Source of the DNA: an uncultured Microbacteriaceae bacterium
GTDB taxonomy: Bacteria; Actinomycetota; Actinomycetes; Actinomycetales; Microbacteriaceae
Length of the DNA stretch: 64,000 nucleotides
Assembly (NCBI GenBank): GCA_937872445.1
Contig: CALMSL010000062.1
Location: forward strand, 1-64,000
Reading direction: 5' to 3'
Shown: piece after piece, positions 43,483 to 52,722 of the stretch
Layout: every line of letters begins with the position of its first letter
How positions within the stretch are numbered: the first letter of the stretch is position 1
Notes under the pieces: model-generated
Told to the model about the DNA's origin: nothing
Seen by the model: only the letters and a program-made list of their open reading frames with translations
Databases searched by the model: none
Translations under genes and position numbers: made by a program

Positions 43483-44730
43483 CTACCCCGAAGCGCTGGC
43501 CCCGTCGAGCCGGGCGAACGCGAGAGCGGCGAGGTACGCTGCGGCATCCGGCAGCACCGAATCGTCGAACCGGGCGAGGTTCGAGTGATTGTAGGGTGCC
43601 GTCGCCGGGTTGAGTTCGGGACGGCACGCGCCGACGAACACGAACGCGCCCGGCACCTCCCGAAGCACGGAAGCGAAGTCCTCCGCACCGCCGATCGGCG
43701 TCTCGGCCAGCGTGAACCGTTCCCGTCCGAACATCTCGACCGCGACGCGTTCGGCCACGTCCACGTGCTCCGGCGCGTTGACGAGCGGCTCCGTCACGAT
43801 GGCGAAGTCAACGTCGGCGGCGAGCCCGAACGCGGAGGCAATGCCCGACACGAGTTCCCGACTGTGCGCCTCCACCGCGACGAGGTTCTGCTCCGAAAAC
43901 GTGCGGACGGTCGCTCCGAAACTCGCCGTGCTCGGGATCACGTTGCTCGTCCCGCGCTCGCCGCCAGCAAGCCAGCCGACGGTGATGATGACCGGGTCGA
44001 ACGCGCTGAACCGGCGCGTGACCATCGTCTGCAGGCCCGACACGATTTCGGCGAGCGCCTGATTCGGATCCCGCGCGAGGTGCGGTGCAGAGCCGTGCCC
44101 GCCGCTGCCGTTGACCGTCACGTCCAGTGTTGCCGCCGCAGCCATGAGGGTGCCCGCACGGGTGAAAAAGTGGCCGAGCGGCGCGCTCGTCGTCACGTGC
44201 AGCGCGTACGCTCCGACAATCGAACCCGTCGCGAATCCGAGCGCGCCGTCCTCGAGCATGGCGTTTGCGCCGCGGTAGCCTTCCTCGCCCGGCTGCAGCA
44301 GGAAGAGCACTTCCCCGGCGAGCTCGTCGCGATGGGTCGCGAGCAAATGGATCGCCCCCACCGCTATCGCGGCGTGGAGGTCGTGGCCGCACGCGTGCAT
44401 GAGGCCGGGGATTTCGGACGCGAAACTCTCACCGGTGTCTTCGTGCAGCGAGAGGGCATCCAGGTCTGCCCGCAGGATCACCGTCGGACCCGGCATACCG
44501 CCGGTGATCCGCACGATCGCCGAGGTCATGGGCAGTCCGTTTCCCGGGTCCACGCGGTCGGACTCGGGCCGGATGACCTCGATCGGCAGCCCGGAAATGG
44601 AGGCGAGGACACGGTCGAGTGTTTTCGGCGTGTGGAGGCCCAACTCCGGCTGGCGGTGGATGTCGCGTCGCACGGACTGCACTTCGCTCAGGTAGCCGGC
44701 AGCTTCGGCGGCGAGGTCCTTCAGCTTCAC
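43483..44730 (-). CDS. M20-family amidohydrolase
   Basis: A 415-residue zinc-dependent amidohydrolase. Metal motifs are visible: LRADLDALSLHEDTG, MHACGHDLHAAI and LLQPGEEGYRGANAM, with GSGGHGSAPH in the dimerisation domain and a late GGAEDFASVL. The group includes hippurate hydrolases, N-acetyl amino acid deacylases and IAA-conjugate hydrolases, so the acyl-amino acid substrate cannot be specified. It starts at GTG 44730, overlapping the stop of the MFS gene, suggesting that the transporter imports or exports its substrate or product. Confidence 0.92.
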   Translation of the reverse strand: MKLKDLAAEAAGYLSEVQSVRRDIHRQPELGLHTPKTLDRVLASISGLPIEVIRPESDRVDPGNGLPMTSAIVRITGGMPGPTVILRADLDALSLHEDTGESFASEIPGLMHACGHDLHAAIAVGAIHLLATHRDELAGEVLFLLQPGEEGYRGANAMLEDGALGFATGSIVGAYALHVTTSAPLGHFFTRAGTLMAAAATLDVTVNGSGGHGSAPHLARDPNQALAEIVSGLQTMVTRRFSAFDPVIITVGWLAGGERGTSNVIPSTASFGATVRTFSEQNLVAVEAHSRELVSGIASAFGLAADVDFAIVTEPLVNAPEHVDVAERVAVEMFGRERFTLAETPIGGAEDFASVLREVPGAFVFVGACRPELNPATAPYNHSNLARFDDSVLPDAAAYLAALAFARLDGASASG

Positions 44731-46205
44731 GGTACCGTCACTCCCGTCGTTTCACTTTCCACCGCATCGGAGAAGGCAAGCTTCGGCACGAAGAACAGGA
44801 GCACTGCGGCAATGAGCGCTCCGACCCCGCAAATCGTCCACACGAGGAAGTATCCGAACAGGCTCCCGGCGGTGGAACCGGCGACCTGCACGGCGCCGAT
44901 CGCGAGCACGATCGCGAACACCGACGACGCGAAGGAGCCGCCGATCGTCTTCGTCGTGTTCGTGAGAGCCGAAGCGATACCGGTCTGCCCGCGCGGCGCT
45001 GCGGCGGCGGCGGCCGCGGGAAGCGCGCCGACGAGCGCCCCGCTGCCGAGTCCGGCGATGACCATGTTCAGGAACACTTGCCACGTCTCCAGGTGGAACG
45101 GGAGGAACAGGAGATACCCGATCGCCACGAAGAACGACGCGACGATGAGCGCGAATCTCGGGGTTCTCCAGCGAGAGACAAGCGGGAACAACAGCGCACC
45201 AATGATCATGGAGATCAGGTACAGGCCGATGAGGATGGAAATTGTTCCCGAGCCAAGCCCCAGGCCGTATCCGAGCGCCTCCTTGTCCGTCCCGGCGTAG
45301 GTTGCGAGAGGCGCTTGAGCACCGAGAAGGCTAATTCCCACAAGAAATGCGGTGAGCTGCACGGGCCACATATTCGGCTGGCGGAATACCCGGATGTCGA
45401 TGGCCGGGTCCTTCTGGCGGAGTTCGAAGCGCACGAACGGCCAGAACGTGAGGACGCCGAAGGCCATGATCGCCCACGGCCACCACTGGTCGTCGTTGAA
45501 CTTCAGGAACGTGAGCCCGGAGGTGATGAGCAGCAGGCCGATCGTGAGGATGGAGAAGCCGATCCAGTCGAGGCTTCTGCCCGGCAGCGACTCCGACTCG
45601 GGCACGCCGAACAGGATCACGAAGAACACGAGGGACACCGCGATTGCCGGCACCATGAGGGTCGGAATCATCGAACTGTGAAGGTTCTCCGGACCGCCGA
45701 ACGCTGTGAACACCCGGGAACCGCCGAGTGCTCCGGCGATGGCGCCGGCTTCGAGGCCGACGATGAGGAGCCCCGCCGCCCTGCGCGTGGCGGAGGCTGC
45801 GCGGCCGCTTCGTCTCCCCTTGTCGAAAATGAGCGCGATCTCCAGCGGCAGCCAGACAACGTAGAACGCCTGCAGCGACCAGGCGATGAGGAACGTCGTG
45901 AAGTCGCCCGCAAACGCGAGCCACCACGTGGCACCCGCCGTGAGCGCCGTGGCGACGAGCAGGATTTTCTTGTGGCCGTACATGTCGCCGAGCTTGGCCA
46001 GAATCGGAACCACGAGGGCGGACAAGAGCAGTTGCGCGCCCTCGAAAATGTTGAAGTCGGCGTCCCTGATTCCCAGGTACTTCACGAGGTCGGGGATGAG
46101 GGGAACATAGAAGCCCTGCAGGATGCCGCTCACGAATTCCACGAAGATGAGGAAGCCGATAAGGCTGACGGTGACCGCACCTGCTTTTCCGCGAAGAAGA
46201 GTCAT
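44727..46205 (-). CDS. MFS transporter, 14-TM drug:H+ antiporter-like
   Basis: A 492-residue transporter with about fourteen membrane segments, which matches the DHA2-type length. The loop 2-3 motif is KLGDMYGHKKILLV, and the motif-C-like GLEAGAIAGALGG stretch is near the middle of the first half. It shares an operon with the M20 amidohydrolase (GTGA overlap), so transport of acylated amino acids or related amides is a reasonable guess. It is divergent from ung across 40 bases. Confidence 0.88.
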   Translation of the reverse strand: MTLLRGKAGAVTVSLIGFLIFVEFVSGILQGFYVPLIPDLVKYLGIRDADFNIFEGAQLLLSALVVPILAKLGDMYGHKKILLVATALTAGATWWLAFAGDFTTFLIAWSLQAFYVVWLPLEIALIFDKGRRSGRAASATRRAAGLLIVGLEAGAIAGALGGSRVFTAFGGPENLHSSMIPTLMVPAIAVSLVFFVILFGVPESESLPGRSLDWIGFSILTIGLLLITSGLTFLKFNDDQWWPWAIMAFGVLTFWPFVRFELRQKDPAIDIRVFRQPNMWPVQLTAFLVGISLLGAQAPLATYAGTDKEALGYGLGLGSGTISILIGLYLISMIIGALLFPLVSRWRTPRFALIVASFFVAIGYLLFLPFHLETWQVFLNMVIAGLGSGALVGALPAAAAAAAPRGQTGIASALTNTTKTIGGSFASSVFAIVLAIGAVQVAGSTAGSLFGYFLVWTICGVGALIAAVLLFFVPKLAFSDAVESETTGVTVP

Positions 46206-46245
46206 GAACGCACACTAGCGCCTCGGCCGACCGTATTCTGCTGTC

Positions 46246-46923
46246 ATGGCCGCGCCGAAACCGCTCACCGAACTCGTCGACCCCGGCTGGGCCGAGGCGC
46301 TGGCACCGGCCGCCGCGCAGGTGGCCGCACTGGGGGAGTTCCTTCGGTCGGAGGTTTCCGCCGGCCGCGGGTACCTGCCTGCCGGCCGCAACGTTCTGCG
46401 CGCATTCACCTACCCGCTCGCCGACGTGCGGGTTCTCCTCGTCGGCCAGGACCCGTACCCGACCCCCGGGCATTCGATCGGGCTCGCGTTTGCGGTGGAG
46501 CACGGGGTGCAGCCGATCCCGCGCAGCCTGCAGAACATTTACCGTGAACTGCACGATGATCTGGGGATCACGGTGCCGTCGCATGGCGACCTGACGGGCT
46601 GGGCCGAGCAGGGCGTCATGCTCCTGAACCGGGTGCTGACGGTGCAGCCCGGGGCCTCCGGATCCCACCGCGGCAAGGGATGGGAGGCTGTCACGGAACT
46701 CGCGATCCGCGCCCTCGTAGAACGCGGCGGCCCGCTCGTCGCGATCCTGTGGGGCAGGGATGCCGCGGCTCTCGGACCGCTGCTTGGTGGGACGCCCGTC
46801 GTGAAGTCGGTGCATCCAAGCCCGCTGTCGGCGCGCAATGGATTTTTCGGCTCGCGGCCGTTCAGCCGGGCGAACGAGCTGCTCGTGAAGCAGGGTGCGC
46901 CGCCGGTGGATTGGCGCTTGTGA
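46246..46923 (+). CDS. ung: Uracil-DNA glycosylase
   Basis: A 225-residue family 1 enzyme that removes uracil from DNA. The catalytic water-activating Asp is in [16 protein letters not shown], the uracil-binding Asn is in [11 protein letters not shown], and the late loop HPSPLSA holds the conserved His. The length is usual for the family. ATG 46246 follows directly on the divergent promoter region. Confidence 0.96.
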   Translation: MAAPKPLTELVDPGWAEALAPAAAQVAALGEFLRSEVSAGRGYLPAGRNVLRAFTYPLADVRVLLVGQDPYPTPGHSIGLAFAVEHGVQPIPRSLQNIYRELHDDLGITVPSHGDLTGWAEQGVMLLNRVLTVQPGASGSHRGKGWEAVTELAIRALVERGGPLVAILWGRDAAALGPLLGGTPVVKSVHPSPLSARNGFFGSRPFSRANELLVKQGAPPVDWRL

Positions 46924-46957
46924 CGGGGCTGGCGCGCGGGCGGTAAATCTGCTTTAC

Positions 46958-46980
46958 TTGTGCTATGTCAACTAGCACAA
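46958..46980. promoter_or_regulatory. 8-bp inverted repeat operator covering the ABC exporter start codon
   Basis: TTGTGCTA (46958-46965) and TAGCACAA (46973-46980) are perfect inverted repeats around a 7-base spacer, and ATG 46965 begins within the dyad. Just upstream GTAAA-TCTGC-TTTAC is a further short dyad. No ribosome site is visible. The dyad resembles the site of a dimeric repressor (for example GntR/YtrA type), with the regulator encoded elsewhere. Confidence 0.6.
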
Positions 46981-47861
46981 CAATCGAGATCGCCGGGCTG
47001 GGGAAGTCCTTCGGCGCTATGCGCGCCGTCGACGACCTGAGCTTCAGCGTTCGGCCCGGTCAGGTGACGGGGTTCCTCGGCCCGAACGGCGCGGGCAAGA
47101 CGACCACCCTGCGGATGCTGCTCGGCCTCGTTCGGCCCACGGAGGGCACCGCGACGTTCGGCGGAACCGAGTATCGAAACCTCAAAGATCCGCTTGCGAC
47201 GGTCGGAACAGCTCTGGAAGCGTCCAGTTTTCACCCCGGCAGGTCCGCGCGAAATCATCTGCGGGTGTACGCGCGCGCCGCGGGCATCGGCATGAAACGG
47301 GTCGACGCAGTTCTGGCCCAGGTGGGCATCGCCGCGTTCGCCGACCGCAGAGTCGGCGGGTACTCGCTCGGCATGCGGCAGCGCCTCGGCCTCGCCTTCG
47401 CGCTGCTGGGCGATCCCGGAGTGCTCGTACTGGACGAACCCGTCAACGGCCTCGACCCGGAAGGCATCAAGTGGATCCGTTCCTTCCTGGGGCAGCTCGC
47501 CGCCGAAGGGCGGACCGTTCTCGTGTCGTCGCACCTCCTGAGCGAGGTGCAGCAAAGCGTCGATCGCGTCATCATCATTTCCCACGGGTCGCTCGTGTAC
47601 GAGGGCGGGCTTGCCGAACTGGAAAGCGGTCCGCGGGTGCTGGCCGATTCGCCGGATCGTGCGGCGCTCGAGTCTGCGCTTCTGGCAGCCGGGGCCGACG
47701 TGGAAGCGACGGCCGGCGGGCTTGCCGTGACAGGTCTGACACGCGAGCAGGTGGGGACCATCGCGCTGTCGGCGGGCGCCGTGCTCAGCCTTCTGGCCTC
47801 GGAGCACAGTGGAATCGAACAGGCCTTTCTCGACCTCGTGGGAGAAGGAGGATCACTGTGA
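46965..47861 (+). CDS. ABC transporter ATP-binding protein
   Basis: A 298-residue ATPase of the ABC-2/DRA (daunorubicin-resistance) exporter type. Walker A is GPNGAGKTT, the signature is YSLGMRQRLGLA, and Walker B is GVLVLDEPVNGLDP with the H-loop in VLVSSHLL. A C-terminal extension (~225-298) is typical of ABC-2 exporters. The absence of a ribosome site and the close TTTACT-like hexamer suggest a leaderless transcript. It is coupled to its permease by GTGA. Confidence 0.93.
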   Translation: MSTSTTIEIAGLGKSFGAMRAVDDLSFSVRPGQVTGFLGPNGAGKTTTLRMLLGLVRPTEGTATFGGTEYRNLKDPLATVGTALEASSFHPGRSARNHLRVYARAAGIGMKRVDAVLAQVGIAAFADRRVGGYSLGMRQRLGLAFALLGDPGVLVLDEPVNGLDPEGIKWIRSFLGQLAAEGRTVLVSSHLLSEVQQSVDRVIIISHGSLVYEGGLAELESGPRVLADSPDRAALESALLAAGADVEATAGGLAVTGLTREQVGTIALSAGAVLSLLASEHSGIEQAFLDLVGEGGSL

Positions 47862-48694
47862 ACGTGCTGACGGACGCGCTGGCTGCACTTCGCGCCGAGT
47901 TTTCGAAAATTTTCACCGTCCGCATGTGGTGGGTGCTTCTCATCGTTCTCGCGGGCTACGTCGGATTCACGGCGGGAATTCTCGCCCTCGTGTTCGGCGG
48001 CGTCGGCGGCGCGCTCGCCAGTGGTGGAAACGCACCGCAGATTCCCGCGGCCGCGCTCCCGCCCATCATTTACAGCATCGCCTCGAGCGTCGGATACGTC
48101 TTCCCCGTCCTGTTCGGAACGCTCGCCACGACCGCGGAGTTCCGACACCAGACCCTGACCCCCACGTTCCTCGCGACGCCCCGTCGCGGACTGGTGCTCG
48201 GTGCGAAGTTCGTCGCGCTCGCAGTGGTTGGTGCCGGGTACGGCCTCGTCGCACTGCTGATGTCAGTGGGCCTTGGTTCCTCGATCCTGGCCGCCACCGG
48301 CCACGACACGGGGCTCGGCGACGGCGACACGTGGTGGCTGCTTGCCCGCATCGTGCTCGCGATGGCGATCTGGGCGATCATCGGCGTCGGGCTCGGCGCG
48401 CTCATCCCCAGCCAGGTCGCCGCGATCGTCATTGTGCTGGCGTTCACGCAATTCCTGGAGCCGATCCTGCGCCTCGTGGCCACGTTCTGGGACTGGACGG
48501 CGAGCATGGGCCAGTACCTGCCGGGGGCCGCGAGCGATGCCCTCGTCGGGTCGAGCATCTTCACCACGTTGGGCGCGGCGACCGGACAGACCCAATCTCT
48601 GGATTGGTGGGCAGGCGGGCTCGTGTTGCTCGCGTACGCCGTCGTTGCCGGCGTGTTCGGTTACTTCACGAGCTGGCGACGCGATGTGACGTGA
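47858..48694 (+). CDS. ABC-2 type transporter permease
   Basis: A 278-residue permease with about six hydrophobic segments. The typical ABC-2 entry ALRAEFSKIFTVRMWWVLLIV and the loop TTAEFRHQTLTPTFLATPRR are present. GTG 47858 overlaps the ATPase stop. Together they form a half-size exporter; substrate unknown (drug, lipid or peptide). It ends 10 bases before the convergent glgX stop. Confidence 0.9.
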   Translation: MNVLTDALAALRAEFSKIFTVRMWWVLLIVLAGYVGFTAGILALVFGGVGGALASGGNAPQIPAAALPPIIYSIASSVGYVFPVLFGTLATTAEFRHQTLTPTFLATPRRGLVLGAKFVALAVVGAGYGLVALLMSVGLGSSILAATGHDTGLGDGDTWWLLARIVLAMAIWAIIGVGLGALIPSQVAAIVIVLAFTQFLEPILRLVATFWDWTASMGQYLPGAASDALVGSSIFTTLGAATGQTQSLDWWAGGLVLLAYAVVAGVFGYFTSWRRDVT

Positions 48695-48704
48695 TGCCCG
48701 GCAA

Positions 48705-50750
48705 TCAGTGGGCTCGGAACAGTTTCATGGAGGTCGGCGACATCGTGATCGTGGAGCCGGGAGCATGATCGCTCTGCTCGATCCAGTCGTACGCGCTGTC
48801 AAACAGGAGGGTAAAGCTCTCGACGCCGGCGTGCTGGGGGAGCGTGACCGTTTCCTCGGCTTCGAGCCCGTGCACGATGAGCAGGATCCGGTTGAACCCG
48901 TCGACCTCGTGCGTTGAGGCGGCGAGGTACTGCAGCGTCCGCTCGGCGGGCGAATCCCAGTCCTGAATCGACATCGAGGCGCCGGCGGCGTTGTACCAGT
49001 CCATTTGGGTCGCGGAATCCAGCGTCTCCCCCCACACCCCGAAATCGCGGGGCCGGATCGCGGGGTGTTCGAGGCGGAACCGGATTCCGGCTCGTGCGAT
49101 CGCGAACAGGTCGCGCTGCCATTCCTCCAGATCCCACGGAAGCCAGCTCAGTTCGTCGTCGTGGATGTACGCGTTGTTGTTCCCCCGCTGGCTTCTGCCG
49201 ATCTCGTCGCCCGCGGTGATCATGGGGGTACCCGCAGACAGCAACAGGGTGGCCACCAGATTGCGCATCGCTTTGCGGCGTGCAGTGACGATCGCCGGAT
49301 CGTTCGTCTTACCCTCCACGCCGTGGTTGAAGGAGTGGTTGTTGTCGGTGCCGTCGCGGTTGTTCTCGCCGTTGCCGAGATTGTGTTTGACGTTGTAGGA
49401 CGTGAGGTCCCACGCCGTGAATCCGTCGTGCGCCGTCACGAAATTTACGGAAGCCCCCGGGCCGCGATCCGCGGAGAACAGATCGGAAGAGCCGGATATG
49501 CGAGTGGCAAGCCGACCGATGCCGATCGGTGCGGCGCCGGTGGAGCGCGCCGCGGCGATGTCGCTCAGCCAGAACTGCCGGACGCGATCGCGATACCGAT
49601 CGTTCCATTCGAGCCAGCCCTTCGGGAACCCTCCCGTGTGCCAGCCGTCGTGACCGATATCCCACGGTTCGGCGATCAGCTTCGTGCCGGCGAGGGCCGG
49701 ATCGTCCCGAATCGCCGTGAGAAGGGGATGCTCGGGGTCGAACTCGTGGTGCGCGTCCCTCGCGAGCGTGACGGCGAGGTCGAAACGGAATCCGTCGATC
49801 TGCACCTCGTTTGCCCAGTACCGCAACGAATCGAGAATGAGCCGCTGCGTGGCCGGCATGGCGGTGTTGAGCGCGTTCCCCGTGCCCGTCGTATCGATGT
49901 AGCCTCCGTGCGCGTCCTGCCGGTAGTAGGTGGCGTCGTCGAGGCCGCGGAGGCTCGACGTCGGCCCGCCCGGCCCCTCCTCCGACGTGTGGTTGTATAC
50001 GACATCCAGGATCACCTCGATGCCTGCTTCGTGGAGCAGCCGCACCATTCCCTTGAATTCGCGCAGCACGCCGGCAGGTCCGGCACTTTGCGCCGTCGGG
50101 GATGCCCAGGCGGCGTGCGGGGCGAAAAAGGAGAGGGTGTTGTATCCCCAATAATTGGTCAGCCCCATCGCGACCAGGCGCTGTTCGGACACGAACTGGT
50201 GGACGGGCAGCAGCTCGATGGCCGTGACGCCGAGATCCAGGAGGTAGCGGATGGTCGATTCGTGCGCGAGCCCGGCATAGCTTCCCCTGAGCCGTTCGGG
50301 CACGGCCGGATTGAGTTTGGTCATCCCCTTCGCGTGCGCCTCGTAAATGATGGTGCGATCGACGGGGGTCGCGGGCTTGGGCACCCCGCCCCAGTCAAAA
50401 CCCTCGTCGAGGATCGTGGAGCGCCACTCACCGCCGGTGACTCTGGAAAGCCCTTTCGCGTAGGGGTCGAGGAGGTGGAGGTTGGGGTCGAATCTGCCCA
50501 GGGACGAACCAGCCGACTGCCCTGTCGCCCGCAGCGTGTAGCTGCGGCCGGCCGTGAGTTTCGGCGACGTTGCCGACCAGACGCCGTTGCCGTCCTGGAC
50601 GAGCGGAACCGTGTCGGTGATCCAGTTGAGGTCCTTGCGGGAGAACAGGCACAGCTCTATCCCGCTCGCGTTCGCCGAGTAGACGCGGATCGTTCCGCCA
50701 TCTGTGGTGAAGGTGACGCCGAGATCGCGAAGCGGGTCGGGTGTCGGCAC
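48705..50750 (-). CDS. glgX: Glycogen debranching enzyme GlgX
   Basis: A 681-residue GH13 enzyme that hydrolyses alpha-1,6 branches of glycogen limit dextrins. An N-terminal CBM48 domain (GVTFTTDGGTIRVYSANA) precedes the barrel; the four conserved GH13 regions include DVVYNHTSE, DGFRFDLAV (nucleophile Asp), AEPWDIG (acid Glu) and VTAHDGF. ATG 50750 places the CBM48 correctly. It is divergent from the cysteine desulfurase gene with a 59-base gap. Confidence 0.95.
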   Translation of the reverse strand: MPTPDPLRDLGVTFTTDGGTIRVYSANASGIELCLFSRKDLNWITDTVPLVQDGNGVWSATSPKLTAGRSYTLRATGQSAGSSLGRFDPNLHLLDPYAKGLSRVTGGEWRSTILDEGFDWGGVPKPATPVDRTIIYEAHAKGMTKLNPAVPERLRGSYAGLAHESTIRYLLDLGVTAIELLPVHQFVSEQRLVAMGLTNYWGYNTLSFFAPHAAWASPTAQSAGPAGVLREFKGMVRLLHEAGIEVILDVVYNHTSEEGPGGPTSSLRGLDDATYYRQDAHGGYIDTTGTGNALNTAMPATQRLILDSLRYWANEVQIDGFRFDLAVTLARDAHHEFDPEHPLLTAIRDDPALAGTKLIAEPWDIGHDGWHTGGFPKGWLEWNDRYRDRVRQFWLSDIAAARSTGAAPIGIGRLATRISGSSDLFSADRGPGASVNFVTAHDGFTAWDLTSYNVKHNLGNGENNRDGTDNNHSFNHGVEGKTNDPAIVTARRKAMRNLVATLLLSAGTPMITAGDEIGRSQRGNNNAYIHDDELSWLPWDLEEWQRDLFAIARAGIRFRLEHPAIRPRDFGVWGETLDSATQMDWYNAAGASMSIQDWDSPAERTLQYLAASTHEVDGFNRILLIVHGLEAEETVTLPQHAGVESFTLLFDSAYDWIEQSDHAPGSTITMSPTSMKLFRAH

Positions 50751-50809
50751 CGTTCTAGAGTAATTGAGTGCGAGACCGCCCCGTGCCGTGACCTCGAGGG
50801 AGAAGGCAG

Positions 50810-51979
50810 ATGACCGTGTACCTTGACCACGCGGCGACCACCCCGATGCTGTCGGCGGCGCGCGAGGCCTGGCTGGAAGCCCTGGGGCTCGTGGGGAATC
50901 CCTCCTCGATTCACAGTGACGGGCAGAACGCGAAGCGGATGCTCGAGGATGCCCGGGAGCGGATCGCCGCGAGCCTCGGCTGCGACCCGATTGAAGTCGT
51001 GTTCACCTCGGGGGGCACCGAATCCGTCAACCTCGCCATCAAGGGGTTGTACTGGGCGGCGGTGGCCGCCGACTCCGAGCGTCGGCGCATCCTCGTTCCG
51101 CGGGGCGAGCACCACGCGACGGTGGACACGGTGGAATGGCTGGAGCGGCACGAGGGGGCGATCGTGCAGTGGCTGCCAGTCGACGAGTATGGCCGGGTGT
51201 CGCCGGCGGAGGTGGAGTCGGCGCTGTCGTCGCACGCGGACATGGCGCTCGTCACCCTGCTGTGGGCGAACAACGAGGTGGGAACCATTCAACCCGTTGC
51301 CGACATCGTCGCGCTCGCGACGAAGTACGGCGTTCCCGTCCACGCGGACGCGGTGGCCGCCTATCGGCACCTGCCCATCGACTTCGCGGCATCCGGGCTC
51401 GCCGCGCTGTCGGTTTCCGCGCACAAGATCGGCGGCCCGCTGGGAATGGGCGCTCTCGTCCTGTCCCGGAAGGCCACGGTCGTTCCGCTGATCCACGGGG
51501 GAGGGCAGCAGCGCCAGGTGCGCTCCGGCACGCAGGATGCGCCGGCCGCGCACGCGTTCGCGGCGGCTGCAGAGCATCCGGTTTCGGACCTCTCGGCATT
51601 GCGGGACGAACTCATCGCGGGAGTTGCCGGCGCGGTGCCCTCCGCGATCCTGCGGGGCGATCCGGTGAATCGGCTGGACAACAACGCCCACTTCACATTC
51701 CCGGGCTGCGAGGGCGATTCGCTCCTGTTCCTTCTGGATGCGGCAGGGATCTCGGTGAGCACGGGTTCCGCGTGCCAGGCCGGGATTCCGGAGGCGAGCC
51801 ACGTGCTGATCGGGATGGGGCTCGACGAGCAGGAGGCGCGCGGCGCGCTCCGGTTCACGTTCGGCCACACCTCGATCAGGTCGGACATCCGCGCGCTCGT
51901 GGCGGCGCTGCCGAACGCCCACGAAAAAGCGGTGCGGGCCGGCCTCGCGACCCGCGAAACGTCGAAGGGCACCCGCTAG
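50810..51979 (+). CDS. Cysteine desulfurase (IscS/NifS type)
   Basis: A 389-residue PLP enzyme that releases sulfur from cysteine for tRNA thiolation and Fe-S clusters. Family marks are YLDHAATTPMLSAAREAW, FTSGGTESVNLAIKG, the PLP Lys in SAHKIGGPLG and the persulfide Cys in VSTGSACQAG. In actinobacteria this copy lies just before mnmA and supplies it with sulfur. The genes between here are an unusual insertion of a regulator and a membrane protein. Confidence 0.95.
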   Translation: MTVYLDHAATTPMLSAAREAWLEALGLVGNPSSIHSDGQNAKRMLEDARERIAASLGCDPIEVVFTSGGTESVNLAIKGLYWAAVAADSERRRILVPRGEHHATVDTVEWLERHEGAIVQWLPVDEYGRVSPAEVESALSSHADMALVTLLWANNEVGTIQPVADIVALATKYGVPVHADAVAAYRHLPIDFAASGLAALSVSAHKIGGPLGMGALVLSRKATVVPLIHGGGQQRQVRSGTQDAPAAHAFAAAAEHPVSDLSALRDELIAGVAGAVPSAILRGDPVNRLDNNAHFTFPGCEGDSLLFLLDAAGISVSTGSACQAGIPEASHVLIGMGLDEQEARGALRFTFGHTSIRSDIRALVAALPNAHEKAVRAGLATRETSKGTR

Positions 51980-52000
51980 GTTTCGATCGTTCTCTGCATG

Positions 52001-52018
52001 TGTTAGTATTTTATAACA
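52001..52018. promoter_or_regulatory. AT-rich dyad upstream of the winged-helix regulator
   Basis: TGTTA and TAACA arms are separated by an AT-rich centre (52001-52018) in otherwise GC-rich DNA, 22 bases before the GTG start of the ArsR-like gene. It is a plausible operator for that regulator and contains a possible -10 element. Confidence 0.45.
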
Positions 52019-52039
52019 GGTGCAAGAAAGGACGAGGAC

Positions 52040-52345
52040 GTGAACGCGGAGGAGCTGAGCGGCCAGCTGGCGGCAATCGCCAGTACGCAACGATTGGGCA
52101 TCATCGCCCAACTCGTCAGCGAGCCTCTTCACGTGAGCGAACTAGCGCGGCGCATGGAAATGTCCCGCGCCCTGCTCTATATGCATCTGGCAAAGCTCGA
52201 GGCGGCCGGTTTCGTGACCGGCCACCTTGAACTGAGCGACGACGGCAAGGCCCTGAAGTTTTTTCAGGCCGTGCCGTTCGAGCTCAGCATCACACCTGCC
52301 GTCATCGCGGCGGCGGTCAGCAACGAGGAAGGCACGAACGGCTGA
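52040..52345 (+). CDS. Winged-helix transcriptional regulator (ArsR/MarR-like)
   Basis: A 101-residue regulator with one winged-helix domain: IASTQRLGIIAQLVSEPLHVSELARRM, recognition helix region MSRALLYMHLAKLEAAGFV and a short wing (TGHLELSDDGKALKFF). A C-terminal FELSITPAVIAAAV segment resembles that of regulators encoded with small membrane partners. No metal-binding Cys is present, so metal sensing is unlikely. GTG 52040 has AGGACGAGGA upstream. The TGA overlaps the ATG of the next small membrane protein. Confidence 0.85.
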   Translation: MNAEELSGQLAAIASTQRLGIIAQLVSEPLHVSELARRMEMSRALLYMHLAKLEAAGFVTGHLELSDDGKALKFFQAVPFELSITPAVIAAAVSNEEGTNG

Positions 52346-52596
52346 TGGAGATCTTTTACAGCTTTTGGTTTTGGATCGCGGTTGTCGCGGTTGTCGGAAT
52401 AACCGCAGGGGTAATCACGAACGCCGTGAACAAGTCGGCAGAGACGCGCAAGTATGTTGCGGATGCCCAGTCGGGCGGCAATTACAAAAAGGTCGCCGAA
52501 GACTTCGCCGCGCTGAACACCAAGGTGATCGCGCGACTGGACACGGTGGAGTCCCGCCTCGCCGCGATCGAGAAAACTCTCACGGAAATCCCCTGA
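52345..52596 (+). CDS. Small membrane protein with coiled-coil tail, coupled to the ArsR-like gene
   Basis: An 83-residue protein: one membrane helix (FYSFWFWIAVVAVVGITAGVI) then a cytoplasmic tail with a heptad-like segment (KKVAEDFAALNTKVIARLDTVESRLAAIE-type pattern, shown here in part as DTVESRLAAIEKT). The ATG shares bases with the regulator stop codon (TGATG), so translation is tightly coupled. Pairing of a winged-helix regulator with a single-span coiled-coil protein suggests membrane sequestration or envelope stress sensing; this is inference. Function unknown. Confidence 0.8.
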   Translation: MEIFYSFWFWIAVVAVVGITAGVITNAVNKSAETRKYVADAQSGGNYKKVAEDFAALNTKVIARLDTVESRLAAIEKTLTEIP

Positions 52597-52722
52597 GACC
52601 TCGTGTTCACGTTCAGCAGCGTCTCCTACGTGGGCTCGTCGTCGCGGCCCGCCGGTCGGGAACCGGACCCGCCCGACGGGAACCGGGATGAGGACGAGGC
52701 GACTCTTACCTAGACTGAAATC

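Noticed and set aside
52603..52713. A 36-codon open frame between the small membrane gene and mnmA
   Set aside because: It has a weak ribosome site, low-complexity sequence and lies over GC-rich repeats (CGGGAACCGG twice); not supported as a gene.
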